From contig JAAESI010000340.1 in the NCBI GenBank assembly GCA_024229515.1, forward strand, positions 1-64,000: a DNA stretch of 64,000 nt, in the 5' to 3' direction. The position numbers and the translations under genes are program-made. This document shows, one piece after another, positions 1 through 9,192 of this stretch; position 1 is the stretch's first letter, and each line of letters starts with the position of its first letter. The notes beneath the pieces were generated by a model, which saw only the letters and a program-made list of their open reading frames with translations, ran no database searches and was not told the origin of the DNA. This stretch comes from Pseudomonadota bacterium. GTDB lineage: Bacteria; Myxococcota_A; UBA796; UBA9615.

Positions 1-134
1 AGGCGGCTCGGTTCTCTCGTCGTGGGGTTGGTGTAAGCAACCGGATTCTACGACGGAATCGGAAGATCGGACGCCTCCGATACCTCTTAACTGCCTGTAA
101 TTACGAATCTAATTCGTTTTGAGACGGGAACTAA

Positions 135-1511
135 CTAGCTCCCCTCGGCGCGGCGCATCAGCCGGCCGTCTTCATTCAGCCACGCATCGTCCGGAATCGG
201 AGGACTCTCCGGCGGCAGCTCTGCGCCCAGCGCGGAGACCGCGGCGGGGGAGGCCGCGCCGCAGACCGTCACCGCCAGGCGGGGGTGGGTGACGCTGACG
301 CATCCGTCGGCGTGCACGCGGCGCCGGACGGAGCCGACCTCGTCCCAGGTGCGGAGCTCGTCCAGGCGGTCGAGGGTGGAGCGGCCGTCGCGCACCGCCG
401 CGATGTACTGCAGGCCGAGCGGCTCCCCGGTCCGCCCATCGTCGACGCGGTTGACGTACCGAACCCGGACCACGCCCCCTTCGGCGACGAGCGATGCCGC
501 CGCCGAGGCGCGCTCCAGGGCTCCTCCATCGACGGACGCGGGGCCTCCGAGGGCGAGCACCCCGCCGGTGCGCGGGTCGAGGGCGGCCCACGCGCCGCCC
601 GCCGTGGCGGAGGCCAACTGCGCCTGCATGCCGGGGTCCAGGTAGATGTGCACGCGGACCGACGAGGGCGCAGCCGCGCCGATCCGCCGACGCGCCTCCG
701 ACAGAGCCTCGCGCTGCCACGCATCCGGCCCTTCGCGCATCACCCGAGGTGCGGGCGCGGGCAGCTTGACCGCGGCCTCGGGGTCGAGGCCGCCCTGGAG
801 CACGAGCTTGTCGACGACGGCGTCGCGCCGTGCCAGCAGCACGTCGGGGGGGTCGCCCAGATCCAGCCCGCCGGCCGCCGCCGCCGCCACGGCCGCGATC
901 TCCGCGGGCCCCCAAGCCTCCACCGGGACCCCCAGGCAGTCAGCCGCGGCCCGCTGCAGCCCACGGTGGCCGTCGCACAGCGGCACCCACTCCAGCCAGA
1001 TACTCGCGCGCTCGGCAGCGCTGCGGGTGGCGTCCAGCCGGGTCGCCAGGATCTCTTCGCGGATGCGGCGGCGCAGCCCGGGCGGCTCGGCGTCCAGGAG
1101 CAAGCGGGTCAGCTCGGTGGACAGGCGGGAGGCCGACGTCGTGCTCCCCGCGGCCGCGCGGCGGATCGCTTCGGTCGGGGGCGTCGCTCGATCGGCCCGG
1201 GCCTCGTAGAATGAAGGCTCGGCGGCGAACAGGAACGCGTCGATCAACTCGGGCGGAACCACCCGGGCAGGCTCGATCGCTTCGACGAGCCGAAACGAGA
1301 CGACCTCGGTGCCGTCGGACGCCAGGAGCGCGGACGGGGCCGACGAGGCATGAGCAAACACCGGCGTGGCATCGGTGGGCAGGTCGCCCGTCACGCTGGA
1401 GGCCAACAAGGAGGCGACGACCACGCCCGTGACCGCGACCCCTGAGACGAACCCGAGCAGCAAGCGGGGATCCGGTGTCTTGATGGGACTCCTCCTGGGG
1501 TGCGCCGTCAC
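135..1511 (-). CDS. Degenerate PBP1/GT51-transglycosylase-like membrane protein, apparently lacking a transpeptidase domain
   Basis: N-terminal TM segment (LLLGFVSGVAVTGVVVASLL), then AAEPSFYE...AGSTTSASRLSTELTRLLL...LRRRIREEILATRL...EVAAAAAGG-like order resembling GT51 motifs; a short LDPGMQAQL...ALDPRTGGVLALGG stretch like a PBP linker, then the ORF ends. Start uncertain (GTG near 1511 chosen). Confidence 0.55.
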   Translation of the reverse strand: MTAHPRRSPIKTPDPRLLLGFVSGVAVTGVVVASLLASSVTGDLPTDATPVFAHASSAPSALLASDGTEVVSFRLVEAIEPARVVPPELIDAFLFAAEPSFYEARADRATPPTEAIRRAAAGSTTSASRLSTELTRLLLDAEPPGLRRRIREEILATRLDATRSAAERASIWLEWVPLCDGHRGLQRAAADCLGVPVEAWGPAEIAAVAAAAAGGLDLGDPPDVLLARRDAVVDKLVLQGGLDPEAAVKLPAPAPRVMREGPDAWQREALSEARRRIGAAAPSSVRVHIYLDPGMQAQLASATAGGAWAALDPRTGGVLALGGPASVDGGALERASAAASLVAEGGVVRVRYVNRVDDGRTGEPLGLQYIAAVRDGRSTLDRLDELRTWDEVGSVRRRVHADGCVSVTHPRLAVTVCGAASPAAVSALGAELPPESPPIPDDAWLNEDGRLMRRAEGS

Positions 1512-3327
1512 CCTTGGCGTGGGCGCGCTGGTCGGGTTCGCGACCCGCGCCTCGCCCCCGGATGGGGAAGGCGCGATCACGGCCCGCTCCCTTCAAGTGT
1601 ATCCGTCCGGCCGCAAGCTGAGCACGCCCACCGAGCTGCACGACCCCGTGCGCGTGCGATTCCTCCCCGGGATCGTCGGCGAGGGCGGGAGCCGCGCCGA
1701 AGGGCTGGAAGCGATCCTCCGCCTCCACGGCTTCCTCGCCGTGCGCGACGTGCACTCCGGCCCCGCCGAGCTGCTGTGGGATCCCGCGGCGTTCCTGCTG
1801 GGCGACATCGAAGGCGACGTGCTGTGCGGCACCGAGCTGGAGCGCACCGATCTCAGCGGGCTGCTCACCAGCGGCGTGCGCCCCGACCCCCTCGGCCGCC
1901 CCGTGGTGCCCGCCGACGACCTCCGGGTCCGCCTCCGGGTCTCCATCCGAGACGGCCGTGAGCAGGTCGAAGCGTGGGTCTGTGCGGTGCAGGGGACCCG
2001 CCGCACCGAGGTCTTCGTCGGGACTCCAGGCAAGGAGGGGCTGCTGCTGCGCGAGCTCGGCGCCTGGCTCGCCTCCACCCTCGGCACCCGCAACCCGGGC
2101 CGGTTCCCGGACGCCTGGGGCCGCGCTCCCGCCCCCCGCGGGCCCGCGACCACCACGTACGGCGGACTGCTCGTCGAGTCGATGCGCACCGACGACCTGT
2201 CCGGCCGGACCGGCTCGACGACGTCGCTGTCGGAGGCGACCCTGATCGTGCCCGAGGCGGCGTGGCTGGCGGCCTGGCGGCCCGATCCCCCGGGCAGCCG
2301 GATCGAGCTGCTTCGCCGCGCCTCCACCCTCCGCGTCGGCTTCACCGCCGCGCTCGAGGACCTCGCCGCCGAGTGGTTCGTGCAGGGCCGCACCGATCTG
2401 GCGCTGGCGTCGCTGGCGCGGCTCGCCCCCGAGGACTCCCGCCGCCGCCCCGCCGAGCTGATGATGGCCGCGTGGCTGCTGGAACGGGGGGACGCGCCGG
2501 AGGCCCTCGCGGTGCTTCAGGAGATGCCGGCGGCGTGGCGCACGACGTCCGCCGCCGCTCGCCTTCACGCTCTCGCCCGCCTCGCCGTGGAGCAGCCCGA
2601 TCAGGCGACCCGCTGGACTGCCGCCTGGGTCGAAGCGGACCCCGCCTCCGCCGAGGCGTTGGTCGTCGACGGGCATGCGCTGCAGCGCGCCGGCCGCATC
2701 AACGAGGCCGCGGGAGCGTGGCGGAGGGCCGCCCGGATGGACGTGCGGTGGCGCACCGAAGCGATCCGCGCGTGGACCGCCAGCGCGGCCAACAACGGCA
2801 CCGAGGCGGAGGTGGTCGAGTTCCTCAACAGCCTCGAAGCCGAAGACGGCGTCGCCCTCGCGCCCGACCTCGTCGAGTTCCGGGCCTGGGGCGCGCTGCG
2901 AGCCGACCAGTTCGTCCAGGCGATCGACGACTTCACCGCGCTGCGCGACGATCCCGAACGTGCTCTGCGCGCGGGACGCGGCCTCTGCATCGCGTCCCTG
3001 CGGGCGGGACAGGGCGACACCTCGGCGTGCGAAGGGGTCTCCTTCGACGGCCTCCGCGGCGCCCAACTCGAAGCCGCCATCGCCTCCCGGAGCCAGGGGC
3101 TGCTCCCGGGGTGGCGCAAGGACCCCAAGCTCGAGGTCGAGTACGCCCTCGGCCTCGGCCCCCGCGATCCGGAGACGGCCATCGCCGCGCTGCACGCCCT
3201 CGGGGCCCGCGAGGACACGACCTACGTGGCTCAGGAAGCCGCCCTCGCCGCCTGGCGGGTGGCCGTCGGAGCGGGGGTGGAGGCACCCGAACTGCTCGTC
3301 CCGATGGACTCGCCGAAGCGGCGCTAG
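1483..3327 (+). CDS. TPR-like repeat protein with N-terminal membrane anchor
   Basis: Long ORF with TM segment MGLLLGCAVTLGVGALVGFA and helical repeats (ALAVLQEMPAAWR..., GRINEAAGAWRRAARMD). Confidence 0.7.
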   Translation: MGLLLGCAVTLGVGALVGFATRASPPDGEGAITARSLQVYPSGRKLSTPTELHDPVRVRFLPGIVGEGGSRAEGLEAILRLHGFLAVRDVHSGPAELLWDPAAFLLGDIEGDVLCGTELERTDLSGLLTSGVRPDPLGRPVVPADDLRVRLRVSIRDGREQVEAWVCAVQGTRRTEVFVGTPGKEGLLLRELGAWLASTLGTRNPGRFPDAWGRAPAPRGPATTTYGGLLVESMRTDDLSGRTGSTTSLSEATLIVPEAAWLAAWRPDPPGSRIELLRRASTLRVGFTAALEDLAAEWFVQGRTDLALASLARLAPEDSRRRPAELMMAAWLLERGDAPEALAVLQEMPAAWRTTSAAARLHALARLAVEQPDQATRWTAAWVEADPASAEALVVDGHALQRAGRINEAAGAWRRAARMDVRWRTEAIRAWTASAANNGTEAEVVEFLNSLEAEDGVALAPDLVEFRAWGALRADQFVQAIDDFTALRDDPERALRAGRGLCIASLRAGQGDTSACEGVSFDGLRGAQLEAAIASRSQGLLPGWRKDPKLEVEYALGLGPRDPETAIAALHALGAREDTTYVAQEAALAAWRVAVGAGVEAPELLVPMDSPKRR

Positions 3328-4076
3328 GGTTCGGCGCGCAGGTCGAAGGCGCTGCCCATGCGGGCGTCCACGACGAAGCCGGGCTCACATCCGGCCTCCC
3401 GGGGATCGGCAGCACAGAGCGTGCGCTCACCCGCGTCCACCACCACCACCGTCCAGCCGTCGGCGCGCGTGACCGCGGCCGGCGTCCCGTCGACCCAGAC
3501 GACCTGACTGGGCTTCTCCGCCTGGGCGTAGACCGCCACCCGACCGCCCACAGAGGCATCGGCATCAGCGTCGAGGAAGATCGCGGGCGAAGGAGCGGGA
3601 GCGTCGCACCCGCGGGAGCGGCGGCGGGCCTGCTCCACGAGCAGGCCGAGGTGATCGACCCGGCCGGACAGCTCCGCCACCCGGGCCTCCAGCGAGGCGC
3701 CGTCCTCGATGCCGACCAGGAGCGCGGACGCGGTCCGGAGGTGCTGGGAGGCTTCGCTGTGCAGCATCGCCAACCCCATCGTGACCGCCGGCGCGGTGGC
3801 GCAGTCCTTCGTGCCGGTGCGGGCCGTCCTCACTCCGAGGGCGTCGATCACTTCCACCGTGTCGGCGTGGGCGAGCGCCCGGCCGCCGGGGGTGTCGGGC
3901 ACGTCCACGAGGCCCGGCGGGGGGTCCGGAAGCGGGGTCGGGAGCCCCACCGCGGGCAGGCCCGACGTGGAGTTCTCGACCGTCGGCTGCTCGTCCGAGG
4001 TCGGCTCGGTCGAGGATTGGGCGAACGCGACCGCGGCCGCGCCGAGCACGCCGGCGATGAGGAGGAGCCTCTTCAC
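3324..4076 (-). CDS. Hypothetical secreted protein
   Basis: GTG start with signal peptide VKRLLLIAGVLGAAAVAFAQSS; start overlaps the upstream stop (TAGTG). Confidence 0.65.
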   Translation of the reverse strand: MKRLLLIAGVLGAAAVAFAQSSTEPTSDEQPTVENSTSGLPAVGLPTPLPDPPPGLVDVPDTPGGRALAHADTVEVIDALGVRTARTGTKDCATAPAVTMGLAMLHSEASQHLRTASALLVGIEDGASLEARVAELSGRVDHLGLLVEQARRRSRGCDAPAPSPAIFLDADADASVGGRVAVYAQAEKPSQVVWVDGTPAAVTRADGWTVVVVDAGERTLCAADPREAGCEPGFVVDARMGSAFDLRAEP

Positions 4077-5737
4077 TAGACGGAGATGGCGCCCTTGCGG
4101 AAGTCGGAGCCGCCGATCTTCACGTTCACCAGGGCGGGGATCGACTCCTCGCGCGCGACGCGCAGCGCCTCGGCGAGCACCTCGGGCAGGTCTGCGGGGT
4201 CCTCGACCCAGAAGCCCTTGCCTCCGAGCGCCTCCACCATCTTCTCGTAGCGGGTGTAGTTCAGCTTCGTCGCGACCACGCGCTCGGCGCCGTAGAAGGT
4301 CTTCTGGCCGCGGAGGATCTGCATCCACGCCGCGTCGTTGCCGATGACGCCGACGATGCCGATCTTCTGCCGCGCCGCCGCCTCGAACTCCATGCCGTTG
4401 AGTCCGAAGCTGCCGTCGCCGTACAGGATGATGACGTCACGGTCGGGCTCGGCGAGCTTGGCGGCCATCGCGAACGCGGGCCCGACGCCGAGGGTGCCCA
4501 GCGGGCCCGGGTCCATCCACTGGCCCATGCCGCCGACCTGCAGGATCTTCGCCCCCGTGCCGACGATGTCGCCGCCGTCGCCGATGACCACGGCCTTGTC
4601 GTCCACGAGCTTGGCCAGCTCGGAGCAGAGCCGCAGCGGGTTGACCGGAGAGGCATCCGACGCCCGCTCAGCGACCATCGCCTCTTCCTTGGCGTCCTCC
4701 CAGCCGTTCACCTGGCCGAGCCAGTCCGCGCGCGAGGTGACGTCGAAACCGCCCTTGCTCAGCGCCTCCACCATCTGGAGCATCACCAGCCCGGTGTCTC
4801 CCGGAATGCCGACGTCGCACGGTCGGTTGCGCCCCAGCTCCTGGGGGTCGAGATCGACCTGGATGAACTTGGCGTCGGGGTTCACCTTGGGCGGCCGCCC
4901 GTAGCCGATGCGGAAGTCCAGCGGGGTGCCGAACACGATGATCGTGTCGGCCTCCTTCAGCGCCTTGGAGCGGCAGAGACGGAAGCCGTGGGGGTCTCCC
5001 GGCTGCAGGCTCCCGCGCGCCATGCCGTTGATGAACGTCGGGATCTGGAAGGCGTTGCGCCACGCCGCGAAGGCGTCCTTGCGGTCGGACCACCACAGCT
5101 GGCTCCCGACGATCGCCATCGGCTTGGACGCCTCCGCCAGCAGGCGCGTCGCCCGCAGCACGAACTCGGGGTCGCCGCCCGGGGCCGAGGTCGTCAGGTA
5201 GTCGGTGGGGTAGTCGACCGTGTCCTCGTCGAGGAAGTCGATGGTCACGTCCAGCGGGATCTCGAGGAACACCGGCCCCGGCACGCCGGTGCGGGCCTTG
5301 CGGAACGCGATGGACAGGAAGTCGGGGATGCGTCGCGCCTCGGGGATGGTCGCGGACCACTTCGTGATCGGACGCAGCAAGGTGACGTGGTCCATCTCCT
5401 GGAGCGCCCCCATCTCCACGAACGGCTTGGGCCCCTGCCCCCCGATGACCACCATCGGCACGCCCGAGCGGTGGGCGTTGGCGATGGCCGTGACCGCGTC
5501 GGTGACGCCCGGGCCGGCGGTGACCGCCGCGACTCCGACCTGCCCCGTAGCGCGGGCCCAGCCCTCGGCGGCGTGGGCAGCGGACTGCTCGTGACGGAAG
5601 TCGACGACCCGGAGTCCCAGGTCGATGCAGCCGTCGTAAATCGACTGGATGTGGCCTCCGCAGAGGGTGAAGAGGTGCGTGACGCCCTCGTTCTTGAGTG
5701 CCTGGGCGGTGATCCGTCCGGCGTGCATGTAGGCCAT
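4076..5737 (-). CDS. Thiamine pyrophosphate-dependent enzyme (acetolactate synthase / 2-hydroxyacyl-CoA lyase-like)
   Basis: TPP-enzyme N domain (LKNEGVTHLFTLCGGHIQSIYDGC, VAAVTAGPGVTDAVTAIANAHRSGVPMVVIGG) and TPP-binding motif VIILYGDGSFGLNGMEFEAAARQKIGIVGVIGNDAAW. Confidence 0.9.
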   Translation of the reverse strand: MAYMHAGRITAQALKNEGVTHLFTLCGGHIQSIYDGCIDLGLRVVDFRHEQSAAHAAEGWARATGQVGVAAVTAGPGVTDAVTAIANAHRSGVPMVVIGGQGPKPFVEMGALQEMDHVTLLRPITKWSATIPEARRIPDFLSIAFRKARTGVPGPVFLEIPLDVTIDFLDEDTVDYPTDYLTTSAPGGDPEFVLRATRLLAEASKPMAIVGSQLWWSDRKDAFAAWRNAFQIPTFINGMARGSLQPGDPHGFRLCRSKALKEADTIIVFGTPLDFRIGYGRPPKVNPDAKFIQVDLDPQELGRNRPCDVGIPGDTGLVMLQMVEALSKGGFDVTSRADWLGQVNGWEDAKEEAMVAERASDASPVNPLRLCSELAKLVDDKAVVIGDGGDIVGTGAKILQVGGMGQWMDPGPLGTLGVGPAFAMAAKLAEPDRDVIILYGDGSFGLNGMEFEAAARQKIGIVGVIGNDAAWMQILRGQKTFYGAERVVATKLNYTRYEKMVEALGGKGFWVEDPADLPEVLAEALRVAREESIPALVNVKIGGSDFRKGAISV

Positions 5738-5783
5738 TGCGTGCTCCGTTTTCGGGGGCTCGGAGTCTGCCACGGTTTCTTGG

Positions 5784-5811
5784 TTGACAGCTATCTACCA
5801 ATCAGTAGATT
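5784..5811 (+). promoter_or_regulatory. Putative promoter with overlapping palindromic operator (ATCTAC-N6-GTAGAT at 5793-5810)
   Basis: TTGACA (5784-5789), 16-nt spacer, TAGATT (5806-5811); perfect inverted repeat ATCTAC caatca GTAGAT; ATG 9 nt after the -10. Confidence 0.6.
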
Positions 5812-5820
5812 GCAGTCGTC

Positions 5821-6465
5821 ATGAAGCACCTCGCCCTCTTCCTCGCCCTCTTGCTGCCTCTGGCCGCCTTCGCCTCGGATCCCAACCAGGCCCATCCGCA
5901 CCGCGGATTGCTGACGCCGATCACATCCCCACCGTCGGCGCTGGCGCTGACCGCGGAGGAGTCGACGCGGGTGACCGCGGGCAAGACGGTGCAGCGGTAC
6001 GTCCGGGACGAAGAGGAGGGCTGGGGTGTCGCCGTCAACTACGTCGCGGCCCCCGCCGACGTCGTCTGGGACACCATCCTGGCCTACGACCTGTACGACG
6101 ACTGGGTCAACAACGTGACCTCCTGCACCGTCTACGAGACCGCCGGGGACGACCTGTACGTCGACATGCAGATGTCGGTGCTGGGCATGAAGAAGGGCAT
6201 CTACACCATCAACACGGTCAAGCGGTCCGAAGGCTGGATGGCGTGGACGCTGGACTACGACCGGCTCAGCGACGTGCAGGACCTGGTCGGCTACTGGCGC
6301 GTCGAGCAGGTCTCGACCAACCCACCGCTGACGCGGCTGGACTACTCGACCCAGATGAAGGCCAAGGGCGTGCCCGACTGGCTGGTCAAGATCATGACCC
6401 GGGAGTCGCTCAAGGACGGCACCCGGTGGGTCAAGGAGCGAGCCGAAGAGGCCTACTCGGGCTGA
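5821..6465 (+). CDS. Secreted SRPBCC/START-like lipid-binding protein
   Basis: Signal peptide MKHLALFLALLLPLAAFA; SRPBCC-like VAAPADVVWDTILAYDLYDDWVNNVTSCTVYE. Confidence 0.7.
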   Translation: MKHLALFLALLLPLAAFASDPNQAHPHRGLLTPITSPPSALALTAEESTRVTAGKTVQRYVRDEEEGWGVAVNYVAAPADVVWDTILAYDLYDDWVNNVTSCTVYETAGDDLYVDMQMSVLGMKKGIYTINTVKRSEGWMAWTLDYDRLSDVQDLVGYWRVEQVSTNPPLTRLDYSTQMKAKGVPDWLVKIMTRESLKDGTRWVKERAEEAYSG

Positions 6466-7019
6466 GGCTTCGCTTCGGCGGGGCAGTGGACGTACTGCGC
6501 CGGCGGCGGCGGATTCCCGGAGACCGCGCAGACGCAGGTCTCGCCCGCGGCGTCGGTGTAGATGGTGCCGGTGTAGCACTGGCTCCAGAGGAACTCGGCC
6601 ATCGGCTCGGGGCAGGACACGGTCGCCGTCGGCGGCACCATGCCGGGCACCGGGCGGGCGTCCTCGGGCCAATCCAGGTGCACGTAGCAGGAGCCGGTGG
6701 TGCGGTAGATGGAGCCCCGCTCGGGGTGCGTGGCGTTCAGCGCGCGGGCGCCGTCCCAGGCCCAATCGGAGGCCCGATGGTGGGGTGGGTCGCCGGGCAG
6801 CGCCGTGCTGGGCAGCTCGCCCTCGTCGACGACGGTGAACTGCTGGGGCTCCGGCGGAGGGTTCGGGTCAGGCGTCGGCGGCGGCGGGTTGTAGCAACAC
6901 TCGGGCTCGGGATCGACGACGTCGAACGCAGCCTTGATCGTGTCGCAGCCGCTGACCCCGAGGCTTCCGAGCCCCCCTGCGAGCACGCCCACGACCACCG
7001 TCCGGGTCCGGTCCTTCAT
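6453..7019 (-). CDS. Hypothetical lipoprotein
   Basis: Lipobox-like VGVLAGGLGSLGVSGC then Pro-rich stretch; ATGA overlap with the upstream gene. Confidence 0.6.
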   Translation of the reverse strand: MKDRTRTVVVGVLAGGLGSLGVSGCDTIKAAFDVVDPEPECCYNPPPPTPDPNPPPEPQQFTVVDEGELPSTALPGDPPHHRASDWAWDGARALNATHPERGSIYRTTGSCYVHLDWPEDARPVPGMVPPTATVSCPEPMAEFLWSQCYTGTIYTDAAGETCVCAVSGNPPPPAQYVHCPAEAKPQPE

Positions 7020-7702
7020 CCCTCTCCTGTCCACCGCGCGGGCAGCGCGATGCCTCGCTGGGCGAACCGTTCGGCGAGGTCTCCCCGGACGGTCTCCCAG
7101 AAGACCCGATGATACTCGGCCGGTCCGATCAGGCCCGCCGCGGCGTGTTCCGGAGACGGCGCGGGGCCGTCGGGGGCGAAGGCGTAGGCCCGCTCGGTCT
7201 CGCCCAGGTGGTGCTCCAGGCGCGACTCGCAGAACGCGGCCACGGCGGGCTCGCGAGCGATCAGCTCGTCCAGCAGATCCCAGCCCAGCTGGCGGTGGCG
7301 GGCCTCGTCCTTGAGCACCCGCTGCACGACGACCCGGGCCGGCTCGTCGGACACGGACTGCCACATCGCCTGGAACAGAGGCACCGCGAGGGTCTCCCCG
7401 AGGCAGAAGTTCCGCAGCACCGAGTCCACCAGGGAGGCGAGCAGTCCCTCGGAACGCTCGGGGTGGGCGAGGGTGCGAGGGTTGAGCGTGGGCGGCTCGA
7501 TTCCGCCGTAGGCCTGCATCGCTTCGGTCGACAGGCGCGCGTGGTCGAGCTCGTCGCGCACGACGTCCATCGCCTCGGCGATCAGCTCGTGGGGGAAGCC
7601 AGCCACGGTCATCCAGTGGACCAGCTGCGCGGTCAGGGCCGCCGAGCGGTACTCGGCCACGACGCGGCGCTGCCACTCGTGAGCGATGGGGTTGGGGTCC
7701 AC
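7016..7702 (-). CDS. Ferritin-like di-iron domain protein
   Basis: Helical protein with DELDHARLS and DEARHRQLGWDLLDEL, ExxH-type di-iron ligand motifs. Confidence 0.65.
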   Translation of the reverse strand: MDPNPIAHEWQRRVVAEYRSAALTAQLVHWMTVAGFPHELIAEAMDVVRDELDHARLSTEAMQAYGGIEPPTLNPRTLAHPERSEGLLASLVDSVLRNFCLGETLAVPLFQAMWQSVSDEPARVVVQRVLKDEARHRQLGWDLLDELIAREPAVAAFCESRLEHHLGETERAYAFAPDGPAPSPEHAAAGLIGPAEYHRVFWETVRGDLAERFAQRGIALPARWTGEG

Positions 7703-7711
7703 GGCCGCAGT

Positions 7712-8569
7712 CTAGCCCTCGAAGAGGCCCTCGGGACGCCCCCGCCCGCAGCCGTCGATCGCGAGCAAGGCCCCGTTCGGCTTCGCCAGGCCGCGGCGGG
7801 CCGAGGTGACGTAGAGCACGTCCAGGTTCGGACCCCCGAACGCGCACGAGGTCGGCCGCTGCACGGGGACCTCGACAGTCCGGAGCAGGCTCCCATCCGG
7901 TCCGCGTTGCTCGATCCGCCCGCCGTCCCAGATGCAGGTCCAGAGGCAGCCATCGACGTCGATGGTGGAGCCGTCGGGGCAGGCGTCCCCCGGCGGGAGC
8001 TCGAACAGCACCCGGGGGTCGTGGAAGAGGACCTCGTCGCCGACCATGGGGAAGGCCCGGACCACCCGATCGAGGGAGTCGCCGAAGTACATGGTGCCGT
8101 CGGTCCAGGCGAAGGTGTTGGGGATGCCCAGGCCGGTCAGGTCCCAGCTGACGGCGGCGTCCCGCTGGATGCAGTACAAGGCCCCCGTCCGGCCCTTGAC
8201 GTCGGCGTGCATGGTGCCCACCCAGAAGCGCCCCAAGGGGTCGATCTTGCCGTCGTTGGTGCGGTTTTCGGGACGCTCGACGGGGTCCTCGAGGCGGACG
8301 TAGTCCTGCCAGTCCCCCGACTCCAGATCGACGAAGCCGACCCCATGCTCCGCGGCCACGATCAGGCTCCGCGGATGGTGCTGCCGCAAACCCAGCGCGC
8401 TGGGCCGTCCGGGGACCTCCCAGGAGGTGTGCTCGCCGGCCTCGGGGCGAAGCCGATGGATGAGCCGCGAGTCGATGTCGACCCAGTAGAGGCAGCCGTC
8501 GCGGTGGTCCCAGATCGGCCCCTCCCCGAGGGAGTTGCCGCAGTCCAGGACGACGCGGACGTCGCTCAT
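7712..8569 (-). CDS. SMP-30/gluconolactonase/LRE family lactonase
   Basis: LGEGPIWDHRDGCLYWVDIDSRLIHRL, NDGKIDPLGRFWVGTM, GLGIPNTFAWTDGTMYFGDS, CPDGSTIDVDGCLWTCIWDGGRI. Confidence 0.92.
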   Translation of the reverse strand: MSDVRVVLDCGNSLGEGPIWDHRDGCLYWVDIDSRLIHRLRPEAGEHTSWEVPGRPSALGLRQHHPRSLIVAAEHGVGFVDLESGDWQDYVRLEDPVERPENRTNDGKIDPLGRFWVGTMHADVKGRTGALYCIQRDAAVSWDLTGLGIPNTFAWTDGTMYFGDSLDRVVRAFPMVGDEVLFHDPRVLFELPPGDACPDGSTIDVDGCLWTCIWDGGRIEQRGPDGSLLRTVEVPVQRPTSCAFGGPNLDVLYVTSARRGLAKPNGALLAIDGCGRGRPEGLFEG

Positions 8570-9192
8570 CGCAAGGCAGTCGCCGCCGCCACCAGACTAC
8601 GGGCCATGGCCCCCACCTCGGCGGGCGTGCGGCCGGGCTTGTAGAGCCGGCCCCCGATCCCGAACCCGCGGGCCCCGGCGTCCCACCAGGAGCCGAAGTC
8701 GGACGCCCCGACTCCGCCCACGGGGAGCACGAGCGCATCGGCGGGGAGCACCGAGCACATCGCTCGCAGCGCCGCCGGCGAGGACGCCGACGCGGGGAAC
8801 AGCTTCAGCGCGGAGGCGCCCGCATCCAGCGCGGCGAAGGCTTCGGTCGGGGTCAGCACCCCGGGGATCCAGGCGGCCCCTTCATCGCGGGCCGCTTCCC
8901 CCACCGCGGGGTCGAAGTTGGGCGCGACGATCAGCGAGCCGCCGACCTCCGCGATGGCCGCGACCTGAAACGCCTGCAGCACGGTGCCGGCGCCCACCAG
9001 GGCCCGATCTCCGACCGCCTCGACGATGGCGGCGATGCTCTCGAGAGGCCGCGGCGAGTTCAGCGGCACCTCGACGACGCGAACCCCCGCATCGACCACG
9101 GCGGTCGCGATGTCGGCGGCTTCGTCGGGCTCCACGCCCCGCAAGATCGCGACCAGGGGCACTTCGTTCAGCCAGCGCTTCAGTTCGATCAC
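8566..9192 (-). CDS. dgoA: 2-dehydro-3-deoxy-6-phosphogalactonate (KDPG/KDPGal) aldolase
   Basis: VPLVAILRGVEPDEA, LVGAGTVL, LIVAPNFDPAVGEAARDEGAAWIPGVLTPTEAFAALDAGASALKLFPA; KDPG/DgoA-family pattern. Confidence 0.88.
   Translation of the reverse strand: MIELKRWLNEVPLVAILRGVEPDEAADIATAVVDAGVRVVEVPLNSPRPLESIAAIVEAVGDRALVGAGTVLQAFQVAAIAEVGGSLIVAPNFDPAVGEAARDEGAAWIPGVLTPTEAFAALDAGASALKLFPASASSPAALRAMCSVLPADALVLPVGGVGASDFGSWWDAGARGFGIGGRLYKPGRTPAEVGAMARSLVAAATALR

Noticed and set aside
103-117. ACGAAT-CTA-ATTCGT followed by TTT, possible terminator at the left edge
   Set aside because: Only a 6-bp AT-rich stem; too weak to call a terminator confidently.
940-3195. 751-aa minus-strand ORF
   Set aside because: Antisense to the TPR-like gene; no domains.
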